Source: Sanderia malayensis
Taxonomy: Eukaryota > Cnidaria > Scyphozoa > Semaeostomeae > Pelagiidae
Direction: 5' to 3'
Assembly: GCA_013076295.1 (NCBI GenBank)
Contig: RQOL01000876.1
Location: forward strand, 3,286,001 to 3,350,000
DNA length: 64,000 nucleotides
Shown: piece after piece, positions 22,015 to 47,000 of the stretch
Layout: each line of letters begins with the position of its first letter
Position numbering within the stretch: position 1 is the first letter of the stretch
Notes under the pieces: generated by a model
Told to the model about the DNA's origin: nothing
The model's database searches: none
Seen by the model: the letters and a program-made list of their open reading frames with translations, nothing else
Made by a program: the position numbers and the translations under genes

Positions 22015-25000
22015 CCACTTCGATTTTGTCTCCCTTCTATTCCGAAGTGTAATTTCCACGATAATCATGTGCCTCCACCGCGATGTTTGCATGTATGAGA
22101 TGATCACCTTTTTCGCATTTCGATCTGGTTCCCCTGATATTGGGATGTGCAATTTTCCAAAATGAACTTTCGTTTATATCACGATGTTTATAATGTATGA
22201 AACGGTCATGTCTTCGCATTCTTGATTTCGTTAGCCTGATATTCCGATGTGTAACTTCTAAGACGATCATGTTTTATATCGCACTGTTTCTGTTTGATGA
22301 GATGATCATGTAGTTGCATCGCGGGTATTTATGCCTTTGATCATGATCACGTTTTTCGCTTATCCGTTTCGCTTCCCCGAGACTGCGATATGTAATTTAC
22401 GAGATGATCATGTGTTCTTTATCGCGAGATTTTCTACCTCATATGTGGTCCATGTTTTTTCACAGAGCAGTTTTCATTGCCCCAATGTTCCGTTGTGTAG
22501 AATTTTGCGATGATCACGCAGTTGTATCGTGACTTGCCCTCTATGATGACCATCCTTTCGCATATCGATTTTTCGTTCTCCCAGATGTCGCAATTTATAA
22601 CTTATGAGATGACTGTGTGCATGTATAGCAATTGTTTACACCTTCCCGAGACTGCGATTTGCACTTCCTGGTCCTGCAATGATCCTGTGTTTTTGTATCA
22701 TGACGTTTTTAACTTTATGAGAGATCATGTCTTTTTCCGCTCATCGAGTTCGTTTCCCTGTTACTACAATGTGTCTATTATGATGATTATGTGATTTTAT
22801 CGCAATATTTTCTGCTTTATGAGATGATCAGGTCTTCCGCATATCGATTTCATTCCCCAGCTCCTACGATGTTCTCACTGTTCCGATAGCAAGGTTGCAC
22901 TTCATCCATGTGATCGGACTCTAAACTATGTGTGTCCTCATTTCGATATCCATGTCATCCAAAACATTCTATTATGTCCACTATGTTGTCAAGTATCTAT
23001 TCTTCTTGTCTTGATTTCGACGCTTGTCTTTTTAGCTGTCTCTTTTCTGACCTGCACTCGCTACTATTTTATCCTCATTCTTCAACTCTCTCCGGCTCAG
23101 TCACTTGGGGGCCTAACTAAGGGCCTTAATGCGCGGCATTCGTGCTGTCAGCTCTGAGTGGCTGGGATTGGGGGTCCTCCATCTGTCTTTGCTTTTGTGT
23201 TATGTTCCTTCGCTGGGTTAACTTTCTCTTTCACTCTATTGTATCTATCATTTCCACGTACGTTACGTCTACCGCCAACTGTGCCGTCGATGGTCGACCC
23301 TCAAAACCAGCCACTCAGCTGCATGTTCGCACGATATGAGCAGTTCGTTGCAATAGAACGATAATGCAATGCGTAATTTTTCTCGATGATCATGTAGTTG
23401 TAACGCAGGTGTTTTACCATTTACGAGATGATCAGGTTTTTCCCATTTCGATTTGGTCTCCCTTCTATTCCGAAGTGTAATTTCCACGATAATCATGCGC
23501 CTCTACCGCGATGTTTGCATATATGAGATGATCACGTTTTTCGCACTTTGATTTGGTTTCCCTGATATTGGGATGTGCAATTTCCCAAAATGAACTTTCG
23601 TTTATATCACGATATTTACAATGTATGAAACGATCATGTCTTCGCATTCTTGATTTCGTTGGCCTGATATTCCGATGTGTAACTTCTAAGACGATATTGC
23701 ACTGTTTCTGTTTTATGAGATGATCATGTAGTTGTATCGCGGGTATTTATGCCTTAGATCATGATTACGTTTTCGCCTATCCATTTCGTTACGCCGAGAC
23801 TGCGATATGTAGCTACTTTATGAGATGATCATGTGTTCTTTATCGCTAAATTTCTACCTCATATGATGTCCATGTTTTTTCACAGAGCAATTTTCATTGC
23901 CCCAATATTCCGTTGTGTAGAATTTTTGCGATGATCACGCAGTTGGTATCGTGACATGCCCTCTATCATGACCATCCTTTCGCATATCGATTTTTCCTTC
24001 TCCCAGATGTCGCGATTTACAACTTATGAGATGATTGGATGTACGTGTATGGCAATTGTTTACACCTTTCTGAGACTGCAATTTGCACTTCCTGCGACGA
24101 CCCTACGTTTTTGTATCATGATGTTTTAACTTTATAAGAAGTTCATGTCTTTTCGCTCATTGAGTTCGCTTCCCCGTTACTGCGATGTGTCTATTATGAT
24201 GAGTGTGTGATTTTATCGCAATATTTCTGCCTTATGAGATGATCAGGTTTTTCCGTGTATCGATTTCGTTCCCCAGCCCCTACGATGTTCTCACTGTTCC
24301 GATAGCAAGGTTGAACTCCATCCATGTGATCGGACTCTAAACTATGTGTGTCCTCATTTCGATATACGTGTCATCCAAAATACTCCATTATGTCCACTAT
24401 GTTGTCAAGTATCCATTCTTCTTGTCTCGTTTTTGACGCTTGTCTTTTTAACTGTCTCTTTTCTCACCTGTACTCGCTACCATCAATTTGTCATTTCACT
24501 CTCTCCGGCTCAGTCACTTGGGGGCCTAACTAAGGGCCTTAATGCGCGGCATTCGTGCTGTCAGCTCTGAGTGGCTGGGTTTGGGGGTCCTCCATCTGTC
24601 TTTGCTTTATCTGTCATGTTTCTTTGCTGGATTAACCTTCTATTTTCACTCTATTGGTGTTTTATCAGTTCTAAGTCCGTTACTGCTACAGCAAAGTTTG
24701 CCGTCGATGGTCGACCCTCAAAACCAGCCACTCAGACGTGTGTTCGTACGATATAAGCAGCCTGTTGCAGTAGAGCGCTGCATTTTGCAAAAACCGCCAT
24801 GTTGCTTATCGCTGACTAGCCTTCCGAGGAAAGGTAATTTCGGTTTTCTCCATGTACCAGCATATTCACCATTCTCTGAATCCCAAATTTCAATCCAACT
24901 GGTGATAATGGACACGAGGCTCACGACCTACAGCACATTTTCTTTTAAGATATATGAATGAAGCAGCAGCAGCCCGTTTTACTGTATCTTGAACAACAAA

Positions 25001-26606
25001 CACCTTGCCTGGAGTTTGTTGACGGGGTCCATTGTGACGTTATTTCACCAACATTGGACACGGCCTTTTGTGACGCTTCAGTTACAGATATAAGACGTCT
25101 TCCCATTGGCATTTGAACTCAGTTATATATCATCGCCTCCAGATCATTGGTTTCAGTGTGGTGCTTTTGGCACATGCAGGATTCTTCAGTCCGTATAGTC
25201 CTTCCTGCTTCATTGATGATATCATGATTTCTCGTGCATGCTCGTGTTATTTACCAAGGTCAGAAAAGCTGGCAGTATCTTTCCGTCCACGGGAATCGCC
25301 CTTAACACCTTTGCGCACAAGCCGTTGCTTTCTCTGGACGCCTTTTGTTTTCAACGCAATGGCTTCTGACTCTCGAACTTTTCATCAGATTGCAATGAAA
25401 CAGGCAGCATAGCTACAATGTATCAGATGCAAGGTATTGAAATATACAATTTCCTCAAGACTGTCAAACAACTTGCAGGTAGATAAATTGATTTTCGACT
25501 GGGTTCAAAGGCAGCATTTATTCGTTGAGATGAGCAACACTGGGCAAAGAGGGCATATCCGAATCGAGGTATCGAGTAGTACTCCATTTTACCACCCACT
25601 AATTATTCCGGACATAGAAACCGTAGAGAACATTTTGCGGACTGGTTGATGCCGATTGACATAGATATCAAAGTTCCAGCCAAGAAGTCAGCCCCTTCTC
25701 TACTTTCAGGCCAACATGCCCGTTTGGTGTTATATCTAGTCCAGAGCGGGTTGTCAACCTTCCTCACGCAAAACAGGTGGAGAGACGATGCAAGAACATT
25801 CTCCATGGCGAACAGCAAGCATGGCTATACAAAATTCCTCCAATCCAACAGTCTAGCTGATCGCAATGTTGGTCAACCACAGCAAATGTAATGTCATTAT
25901 TTTGATTTTTTTTGTACTTTATCTTCGTCTTCATTTTAATGCTTGGGGTACAGTTGCTACTCCTTGTTGCACGAAAATCTTGCTTCTATACAGCAATGAA
26001 TTCGCCCTCGCTCTCGGTTCTGTTTGGTATACTCTCTGCTAGTGGCCTGTTGATAGGCTTCAAGGCACTTCAGCACGGATCAAAGGTAGGTACGCCCGTT
26101 ATTCTTCTTGGCATGAAATAAACACCTTTTATTATTCTATTGTCGGCTATAAGAGAGATTCAGCCTTTTTCGTACATTTCATTAGCTTTTTGACTTGTGG
26201 ACCCCTGTCCGTATGCCATGCATCTTCATACCCTGTTGTCATTTTCCGATGCTGATCGTCTCAATTGTCCACCAGAAGAGTTATCACCTTCACCTTTGCT
26301 GATATTGCCGTACTACAGCTTGGCATTTTTTCAAGGTATGCTCCATTGGACAGATGTGACCATCACTGCAGTGGCTTCTTCTGCTATAACTGCCATAACA
26401 ACGTTTCTTTGCGTGTTTTTTTGTTCCTTTCATGGTTTTTTGAGTGTTTTGAGTGATGGAGAGGAAACTCTGGTCACGCCTGAATAGCTCATCCGTGCCT
26501 CGCTAAAGGGACCTGGAAGGATTTCTAATTGCAGTAGCCGACGAGCACTCGCCACATCTTATCCATATTTGAAAGGAGAAGAATAGAGAACAGTGAGGAT
26601 AGAGTA
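22015..26606. mobile_element. Second-contig copy of the right part of the 8.5-kb element
   Basis: Matches 13601-18190 nearly base for base with a shift of 8414-8416, including the higher-order repeats and the 139-codon frame (24542-24961). It ends with the same GAGTA before CTA. Confidence 0.85.
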
Positions 26607-26609
26607 CTA

Positions 26610-26926
26610 TCCTCACTGTGATATATTCTGACACGTGACCAGGATAAGATAATTTATGCATTTTTACTAGTAGTATCCGGGATATTTCTATCTCCCAGAG
26701 GGGAATAAGGGCATATATATTGGTTCCTCGTGGTTATCACAGTTCTCTAACAAATACGCACCAAGTCAGAGAATTTGGTGGTCTAAGTTTCGACGACCCA
26801 CCCACCTCCCGCAGCGACGGAAGCCAAACTCCCCCTTCTCCTTTCAAATAGCGAAGCCTCCTTCGCACTCGCCACATCTTATCCATATTTGAAAGGAGAA
26901 GAATAGAGAACAGTGAGGATAGAGTA
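26610..26926. mobile_element. Second-contig copy of the deleted element (317 bp)
   Basis: Same element as 18194-18508, with two more bases. CTA precedes it (26607-26609) and follows it (26927-26929). It shows the 16-bp inverted repeat and the inner GCGAAG/CTTCGC hairpin clearly. Confidence 0.85.
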
Positions 26927-26929
26927 CTA

Positions 26930-27510
26930 AGGCCAATGCCTCAGCCAAAGGACATGCATACGTCATATACGCTCCTGCGCAGTGCCAATAATTGCGCTGC
27001 TGCGCATTCTCACCACCTTTCTCCTCCGCATAACGTAACCCTAACCCTAACCCTAAGGCCAACCCTAACCCTAAGGCCAATGCCTAAGCCAAAGGACATG
27101 CATACGTCATATACGCTCCTGCGCAATACCAATAATTACGCTACTGCGCATTCTCACCACCTTTCTCCTCCGCATAGCGTAACCCTAACCCTAACCCTGA
27201 GGCCAACCCTAACCCTAAGGCCAATGCCTAAGCCAAAGGACATGCATACGTCACATGCGCTCCTGCGCAGTGCCAATAATTGCGCTACTGCGCATTCTCA
27301 CCACCTTTCTCCTCCGCATAACGTAACCCTAACCCTAAGGCCAACCCTAACCCTAAGGCCAATGCCTAAGCCAAAGGACATGCATACGTCATATACGCTC
27401 CTGCGCAGTGCCAATAATTGCGCTGCTGCGCATTCTCACCACCTTTCTCCTCCGCATAACGTAACCCTAACCCTAACCCTAGCCCCAACCCTAACCCCAA
27501 GACCTATGCC
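26930..27510 (+). repeat. Telomere-like minisatellite (second contig)
   Basis: Four clean 144-bp-type units. The cleaner version of 18512-19085. Confidence 0.9.
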
Positions 27511-28213
27511 TCAGCCACGTCACTTACCATTAATTAGAGCTCACATATTATATCTAGTATATCCAAGATTTTTAATTCAACAACTGTTTTGGTCATTCGA
27601 ATAATTTAGGCCTGTTGCATCGTTGTGTAAAAAATAAACAAAATACCGACATTTGAAACGTTTTTGTCATTATCGAAGTTTCACTAGTATCCTCATACTA
27701 TATGCTCTACAACAATATGCATATGTCAACCTTTTTTACTATTATTTTCCTCCAAAGCAAGCATTTAATGCATGATTTTTAATGATTTTCAAAAGCTGGC
27801 CACCAAATGGCATATTCACTGTGGGTGGTGGTGGGCCTGCACATGAATTGTGATGAAGTGAATTAGTTTTTCTCGCCACACCTTAGCAAATTTTGTCAAC
27901 GCCCCCCCCCCTCTCCGCTCGGACCATGACCACCTTCATTGATGTATTTCCTCTTTTGTCAACTATGAAGGTGATGAGAAAGTGATGCACTTATTAAATG
28001 ATCAACATATTTCCTGCAGCCTGATAATAATTGGATAATACAAAGTGTAAAAAAATAAAAATAGATAGATACAAATGTTAAAAATGGAAGAGTCTCTTCC
28101 TATAAAAATACGCCTAAAAATACGAAAACACGCCTCAACGGCCTCATATCCCACAACACGTAATACAATAGTGAGTCATAGTTTATACAAGAGTTAATGA
28201 TTCATAGTTGACA
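27511..28213. other. Intergenic region 3' of the minus-strand protease gene
   Basis: AT-rich, with a C-run near 27902. It should contain the 3' untranslated region of the protease gene. No other gene is seen. Confidence 0.5.
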
Positions 28214-38830
<10,617 letters not shown>

Positions 38831-39059
38831 ACTGAATTTTAAGAATAGACTGAGGAGTGCTCTGCACTTTGTCAGCTCGAGAAGTGGATGGAAATATCAA
38901 ATTGTAAGCGTATTTATGCAATTTCTTGTTTGCGTGCGCCACGCGAACAATGTTAATTCTGCTATCCTTTTCTATTTAGTATAAAGAGATCATAAGCCGA
39001 CTCCCACACTTCAAAAAGACCACTTTTGTCTCTGTGATTAACCAAAATTTGTATTTCTT

Positions 39060-42000
39060 CATTTGTTAGATAAATGGATATCTCGGGACACTGATTTCGT
39101 TGTTGTTGGAACAGATATTATTACAATTTTCGTGTTTGGTAATCACGGCATGCGATAATGATGGTTATGATTACTCCAATGGGAATTTAAAGGAATTTCT
39201 TGTTTACTACTTACCAAGACTTTGCTAATGAACGGGAAAGGGGCGGGAAAACGCATTTGCACAAATTGCCCATCATAATTAGCACGCAATCAAAGTAGTG
39301 TTATTCAGAATCACCTTGCACACAAAGAAACCAAAAATGTTTTGCACGCAATAAAAGTGTTTTGTAATTAACACCAAATCAACATCAACACCGTGGCTTT
39401 GAGTGAAAATGGTAGGATGATTCAGAACCACCCTTCACACAAAGAAAATAACAAACCTCAGGATTGCTTTGTTAGTTTGTAAAGTAGATTTACACTTGTG
39501 CGCATGGCAAGTGTGGGTGTAATGGTGCTACGAGTTTATTAAAGATGCCTGCGGGTAATTTGAAGTGGGTTGTTGCTGCAAAATATTTAACAAAAACATC
39601 CGTTGTCAGGGTGTACTTTTTAACTAATAGCAAGTTTTTATAAGAAATTTACGAATCCCTTTTCAAACGTTTTAAATAGTCTCCATGTGAGTTGAAGATT
39701 TAAATTAGTAGAAACATATTTTTGAGTGATATTCTTATGAGCTTAGACTATTATTTCATTTTTCAAGCTACATGTTTTCGAAGCATCTTAGCTATTACCC
39801 GTCAACCAGGAATTTCTTACGTTTTTAAAGGCCTGCAGAGCTATCATTTTAACAGACTCCACTATCTTTCATGATAATTACAGTCTTTCTCTCGCTTCTG
39901 TTCTGATTAATAGGTTTCTACAAGTTTTAATAGTAACATGTTCTACTTTGAAAGTTAGACTTTCCAGGACATTTCAGTACATACTGTACTACACTTAGTT
40001 GTTATTTCGAAAGTCACTTTTAAAATCTTTTGCTACAAAGATGGAACTTCTCCCAAAATGATCAGAAGAGCCTAGTCAGTAGCTTGGGATCAATTACGAA
40101 CGACATTTTTTATCTTTATCGCTTCATGGTTGATATCTTTGACCAATGACTGGTTTTGAGCCCCTGGGAGTTCAGCTTCCAATGGGCCCTGGATGGAAAT
40201 GGTGTCCCATGAAATGGTTGTCAGTGCAAACAGAGTCCCTGGGACTGGAAATGCTGAGAATGAAGAATATAACAATACTATGTCTTTAATTAACGAAAAT
40301 TGTTTCAATTTATTTCAGGCAAAATAAAAGGATATATCTCGGAGCACTGATTACATTGTTTGAAAAGAAATTAATGCAGTTGCTTTGTCAGGTAATCACA
40401 ATGTAATTTTGTTTACTCCAATGTAATTGTAAAGGAATTTCTTGTTTATCACATATCAAGACTTTGCTTATGGACGGGAAAGGCACAAACTGCCCATTAC
40501 AATATAAAAGTGTTTTGCACATGGCAAATGTGGGTATGATGGTGCTATGAGCGTCATCATAAATAAATTGAAAACATTTCCTCTGGATGGATAATCTAAA
40601 GGGTGCTGATGTTGGAAAGCTAATAGTGTTAATGATACGTTTTTCGTAGAAAATTCACAAATTTCTTTACAAACATTTCAGCAAAACTGTTGAAAATAGC
40701 CTGAAAGTGATAAGAAGACTTGATTTGATAGAAATAAACAATTTGTTATGACTCATATTCATTTGATTTTGCAAGCAAACACATGTTTTAAGGAAGTTCG
40801 GCTCAGGCCTAGGTTATACTTCGTATGTTATACGTATCGAACTCAGTTTTCACATTTGGCACAAGTAAAACACACGACACGACGTTTAACTCGATTAATT
40901 ACGACTGTTTGCATTGCAGTCGACTTCAATAATTAACTCCATCAGATTTAGTCGAATTTAATTCTAGAATACGACCCTGAATGATACAATTTTGTGTTAA
41001 AAGCCGTATATTTTAATTGTGTAGAATGAAGTAAGTGCATAAATTTCCTGCGTGAAATGAATTTATTACAGTACTCCATGTATGACTACGTAATACTACG
41101 ACACGCATGCAGCAATTTTACTCCACGAAATTTCTGAATTTAATTCAATTGAGCTTGATCGACAAATATTACATAAAACCTGGATCTAAAACTTGGCCTA
41201 AAAATTCTCTAAGTCCCCTTTCGAATAAGCCAATAAGCCCCTCCTTTTGAATATCGAGTTTTGAACAAGGCCGAGGATTTGTAGACTAACAAAAGTGTTT
41301 AGCCAAACATCTTTGTAAAAATGTGCCGAGCTTGCAAAATCAAACATCACTTTTTTTTATAAGAAACCTGGCTCAAGGCCTAGTAGTAAAAGTTTCTTAA
41401 TTTTTAGCAACATTTTAGTTCTAAAAGTTTTTTAAAAGTTTCTTAATTTAATGAAAAAGGTTGCAGTGAAAACGAAGAAAAAAACGTGGATGTAGCAAAA
41501 TATTAGTATTATAACAAAGAAAAATCGTCAATGCGAGTTAAAATCTAAAGCAACATCATGTTCATATCGTTAATTTCAGTTGATTGTATGTAGTCTTCAC
41601 TTTGGTCCTCGAAAATATTTACTGTAGTTGACATTTGTTAATTCCGTAAAGGAAAAACGTGTTTCCGAAATTTCTAATGTTTCTTAAATATTTCCTTGCA
41701 GTTCTAAAAGTTTCTTAAATTTTAGGATGTCTAAAACTAGGCTTCTTATAAACCGGTTTCTTATAAAAAAACGTGTACTATATATTTCCAATTGTTTATA
41801 AATTGTATATTTTTATTAAATTAAGTTTTCTCATCACTTTGAGACTATTTTCAATCGTTTTGCTCAAGTGTTTGTGAAAGGAATTCGTGAATTATTTTTT
41901 GTTCACGATTTGCGGCACAACCCACTTCAGATTACCCACGGATATTTGTTTCTTTCCGATGAATTTGCAAATTTACAATGTTTTTGCTTTGACGTCGATA

Positions 42001-42130
42001 TTTATGCCCACAACCACGACTGCCATGCTTACAAATAACTCTAATTTGTAAGCAAACAACAATTCAAAAGTTTTTTCTTTTGTATATGTTATTGTGACTC
42101 AAAGCCACTTTGGCCTTATTTACAAAACAC
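39060..42130. repeat. Three diverged copies of a dispersed repeat in the spacer
   Basis: Copy 1 (about 39060-39720) and copy 2 (about 40320-40720) are direct repeats sharing AAAGGAATTTCTTGTTTA, AAGACTTTGCT and ACGGGAAAGG. A third, inverted copy (about 41830-42130) shares AACCCACTTCA.ATTACCC with copy 1 in reverse. Family not identified. Confidence 0.65.
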
Positions 42131-42459
42131 TCTTTATTGTGGTGGACCAGTGGTGGACCAGTGGTGGACCTGTGGTGGGCCTGTTCATTGTTCAAATCGG
42201 TTTGCCCCGGGTATTTCTAATCGGTTGACCCCACGACTCGGGGACTCTCGGACGGGCGACTATACGACCTAGGGAAATACGACCCATGTCTTTAAAACTG
42301 CCAAATTTGAATTATTTTCACTGTAATTATTGTAGCGAAGTCAAAGACACTGTTTTGAAGTATGAAACGCAGTTTGGTGAGCATAGGAACAGAAATAAAT
42401 GCTAGCCGGGGGCACTCGCTACGCTCGCTTCCCGGAGCCCGTCAAGTACAAAAAGTTTA

Positions 42460-43200
42460 ATGTGGTTGGCGCGCTTCGCGCGCTGCATTCGCTCCCGCTC
42501 ATGCCCCTTTCAACCCCACGTACAATGGGTTAGCTCGCTGCGCTCGCCTGTGGTTGGTGCACTTCGTGCGCTGCATTCGCTTACGCTCATGCCCTTTTCA
42601 ACTCTACATACAATGGGTTAGCTCGCTACGCTCGCCTGTGGTTGGCGCACTCCGTGCGCTGCATTCGCTTATGCTCATGCCCATACATACATACATACAT
42701 ACATACATACATACATACATACATACCTACCTACATACATACATACATACATACATACATACATACATACATACATACATACATACATACATACATACAT
42801 ACATACATACATACATACATGAGTTTACGCTCATGCCCTTTTCAACTCTTTCAATGGGTTAGCTCGCTGCGCTCGCCTGTGGTTGGTGCACTTCGTGCGC
42901 TGCATTCGCTTACGCTCATGCCCTTTTCAACTCTACATACAATGGGTTAGCTCGCTACGCTCGCCTGTGGTTGGCGCACTCCGTGCGCTGCATTCGCTTA
43001 TGCTCATGCCCATACATACATACATACATACATACATACATACATACATACATACCTACCTACATACATACATACATACATACATACATACATACATACA
43101 TACATACATACATACATACATACATACATACATACATACATACATGAGTTTACGCTCATGCCCTTTTCAGTGGTGGACCTGTGGTGGGCCTGTTCATTGT
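42460..43200 (+). repeat. Tandem duplication (329-bp period) with two CATA microsatellites
   Basis: TAGCTCGCTGCGCTCGCC recurs at 42531 and 42860, a 329-bp shift. Each copy contains short GCTCGC/GCGCTGCATTCGCT subrepeats and a (CATA)n run (42682-42820 and 43011-43145). GTGGTGGACCTGTGGTGGGC flanks the block on both sides (near 42150 and 43170). Confidence 0.93.
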
Positions 43201-44075
43201 TCAAATCGGTTTGCCCCTCACAAATCTGGCTTTCATGTTTGAAAAGCAAGACATTCTTTGAAGATTGCATTTATCGTGCGCCCACCCTGCTAAAATTGCA
43301 ATCTAGTTTTTGTGGCATTTTATTTAGTTTTCATGGCAACTACTTGCTTAGTTCTTATTGTGTTTGCTTTGCTAATTTAATTTAGTTTTAATGTTTGATT
43401 GCGGAGGAAATCAAATGGCAATCAAATGGAGTTTTGTTTTCATGGAGAGCAGATGATAAGCAGAAGTACTACACCACCGTTGTTGTAAGCTACTCGTTGT
43501 ATAGCTTACAACAACAACAACAACAGCAACCAATTGCTACACTTGAGCAATGGTTGCCGTTTTCTCCACCGCAGCGGCGAAACCTGGGACTTGTGTAACA
43601 AGGCTAGTGAAGTGCCATGAGAACTAAATTGCAATTTTGACAGGGTTTCCACGCAATATGCATTTGCATGGGCTTATAGCTGACATCGTTTCCAAAGCCT
43701 TTTTTCAAAAATCTTCATGGCGGCACACATTTTTAGTTCATTGTTCTCTCCACCACATCATACAAAGCAACTGTGTTGATTTATGTTGCAACAATTGAAG
43801 AGACATCTTTAGTTATGGAACAGAAGTGTCTGGTTTTGTATTTTGCCAACCAACAGCGAAAGCAACTTTTCGTTAGTTAGAGACAGTGGTATTTTAAAGT
43901 TATTAGTGGATTATTGTTCTTTACCCACAATAGAATGCATAGTAAAGTGAAACATTGTTTGTGTGCGTCATGCGTGTAAGGAATTGGATAAATACGCTTA
44001 CATTTTAATATTTCCATGCCACTTTCCGAGCTGACAAAGTGCAGAGCACTCCTCAGCCTATTCTTAAGACTCAGT

Positions 44076-47000
44076 ATGGATTGGTTTGAAGCGAAATACT
44101 TTTTGCTATTTGCTGCTCTCATAATTTGCAATGGATATTGCAGTGCAAAAATATTACCAGGTCAGTGTTGATGTTGCATATTGTAAGAGTATCTTGTATG
44201 TTTGTTATATGTAAAGCTATGGGTTTATGCCCTATTATTGAGATTTCTAATTCCAAATTCTTTTCCAGAGTCTGATTTGGTAAAGGCAGACACGAACGAA
44301 CAACTTGGTGAGATATTAGATGGAATTGATCAAGAGGAAAACGAAGAAGAGAATGCTGCAAGTAAGAAATCTAAAATTTATCACATTCGTAAACATTAAT
44401 TAGTTTATTAACTTCTATCTTACTACCCAGTAGCAGATAAAATATGAATTAAAACAACGTTGCTAGATTTTATTCAGATTTTGTGAAAGTGTTTCATCCT
44501 CACGTTGTAGTTTTAGTAATCATTTCATTTTGAGAAACATACATAATTGAAATATTCTACTCTCCTCTTAAATATTTCGCCGTATAATAGCGAAACCGAG
44601 TTAACAATTGAAGGCCGTTCTATCAAAAATATTCTTTATTTAGGAACGAATTTCGATGAAATCAAGGAAGCTGTCGATTCTGGAACATATGTCCCTCAGA
44701 ATGATAAAAAAAATGACCATGAAAGCTTTCATAGTAAGGATTTTTATCAACTGAATTTCTCATTGAGAATTTATAATTCGCCATTTAGATTTATTTTTGA
44801 AGACTTTTCACACGATTCTAATACCCAATGTCTTTGAATTCAGATTTTGATGAAGTTAAAGAAGCAATGGATTCTGGAACGTATGTCCCTGATGAAAACG
44901 TTAAAAAACAGCTCGAAAGTAAGTTTCATTTTATCAAAGTATTACTTTGTTCAGACCAAATCTTCGATGCTTATTTTTTTAATTTTCTAATGCTATTCCT
45001 GACAGGATTTAGACTCAACTTCTATTATTTTACTTAGGAGCCAAACTCGAAGAAGTTAAAGAAGCAATGGATTCTGGAACGTATGTCCCTGATGAAAACG
45101 TTAAAAAACAGCTCGAAAGTAAGTTTAATTTTATCAAGGTATTACTTTGTGGAGACCAAATCTTTGATGAATATTTTTTAATTTTCTAATGCTATTCCTG
45201 ACAGGATTTAGACTCAACTTCTATTATTTTACTTAGGAGCCAAACTCGAAGAAGTTAAAGAAGCAATGGATTCTGGAACGTATATCCCTGAAGAACATGT
45301 TAAAGAAAATGACAAAGAACAGCTCGAAAGTAAGTTTCATTTTATCAAAGTATTACTTTGTTCAGACCAAATCTTTGATGAATATTTTTTAATTTTCTAA
45401 TGCTATTCCTGACAGGATTTAGACTCAACTTCTATTATTTTACTTAGGAGCCAAAGTCGAAGAAGTTAAAGAAGCAATGGATTCTGGAACGTATGTCCCT
45501 GAAGAACATGTTAAAGAAAATGACAAAGAACAGCTTAAAGGTAACTTTATTTTATCAAAATCATTTGTTGAAATAAAAGAATCTGCCTAAATATGACTAA
45601 GCTAGATGATAACTTAATAACTCATGTGTGGTACATTATTTTTCTCTTATTTAGAAGCCAATGTTGACGAACTGAAAGAAGCCATTGACTCTGGAACTTA
45701 CGTACCATCGGGTGAGTTTCCTTCTATAGAAGTTGTCTCTATTTTAGACAATATTTTCTGATGTTTTTAATGCTGAATGCTATATTTCCTTATCAGCTAC
45801 GGAGAAAGACTTGGCAAATGACAAAGATGAAAGCTGGTTACCACCTCGCACTGCAGTCACAGAACAAATCGACAAAATAAACAAAGGCATTTCTTTCATT
45901 TTTCTTTGATCCCCAACAATAAAACAATTTTGATTTCCATTGACTTATGTTTATCCACGCTGATTTTCACATATGACATTTATTAATAACAATAAAAATG
46001 AGTCGGTTCGGGGAGGTATCTCTTTTTGATGCAGACAAAAGGTTCAACAGTCCGTGCACTTTGTTTTAATTTAAACATTACTGCTACCTTACTATGTTTT
46101 ATCATAATCTTTTGAATTGTAGTTGATGGAGCAAAGAACTTAATCGATGGAGACATCCATCCACCGCCATTAACAAATGACAACGACAGTGATTATGAAA
46201 AGAGGAACGCAATTCGAAATAAAGGACAAATTTGGAGAACCAGGGTGTTGCCTTATGTTTTTGATTCAAGTTTAGGTGAACACTGTTTCCTATAGTCATA
46301 TAAAGGTTTCTGGACCAATTAATTTTAAATTGTAACTTCAGTTAACTGTAATAAAATGTGTGTATTTGTTTTGCAGCTCAATCAGCAATCAATGTCATCA
46401 AAAAAGCAATGAATGACGTGGCATCAAAGAGCTGTATTAAATTCAAAGAAGTCACCCGTTCATCAAAAGAACATTACATTAACTTCTTTTATGGTGGAGG
46501 GTTGGTTGAAAGTTTCATAATTTGAAGTGCAAAATATAGATTTGAAGAACAGTGTTTAGCTGCATATTCAATCTTATTCTAGTCTGTCTCCTTCAATATC
46601 TTTTTATAACAAGACAATAAACATTTCCTTTCAGATGTTGGTCCTATGTTGGGAAGATGTCAGGGCGTTATCAAAACATATCAATTGGAAAAGGCTGTGC
46701 CCACCAACCCGTTGTAACCCACGAAATTATGCATGCACTTGGTTTCTTCCACGAGCAAAGTAGATACGACCGAGACAATTACGTTCGTATCGATTTCAGC
46801 AATATCCAAATAGGTACGTACCCGCTACATTATTACCATGCATCCTTTCTTTGAAACCCTTGAAATATACCCTGCTAAATGTCAGCTTTTTTGCCATGTC
46901 TTGAAGCTTCTTAGTCTTGTGAGGATGTCTCAAATTTTGAGGAAATAACATGCATTCTATCCCAATGAAATAATTGCAAAAATGAAGTCAAATAAATACG

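Larger units (their letters stand above)
38831..44075. other. Spacer between the two divergent protease genes
   Basis: It should contain both promoters: about 100 bp next to each start codon are similar between the arms. The rest holds diverged dispersed repeats, a duplicated 329-bp block with CATA microsatellites, and a perfect 13-bp hairpin (43480-43492 with 43502-43514). No coding exon is supported. Confidence 0.6.

Noticed and set aside
42554..43242. Open frames with IHTYIHTY runs and the antisense MYVCMYVC frame
   Set aside because: Translation of the CATA microsatellite, open in all frames. No splice or start context.
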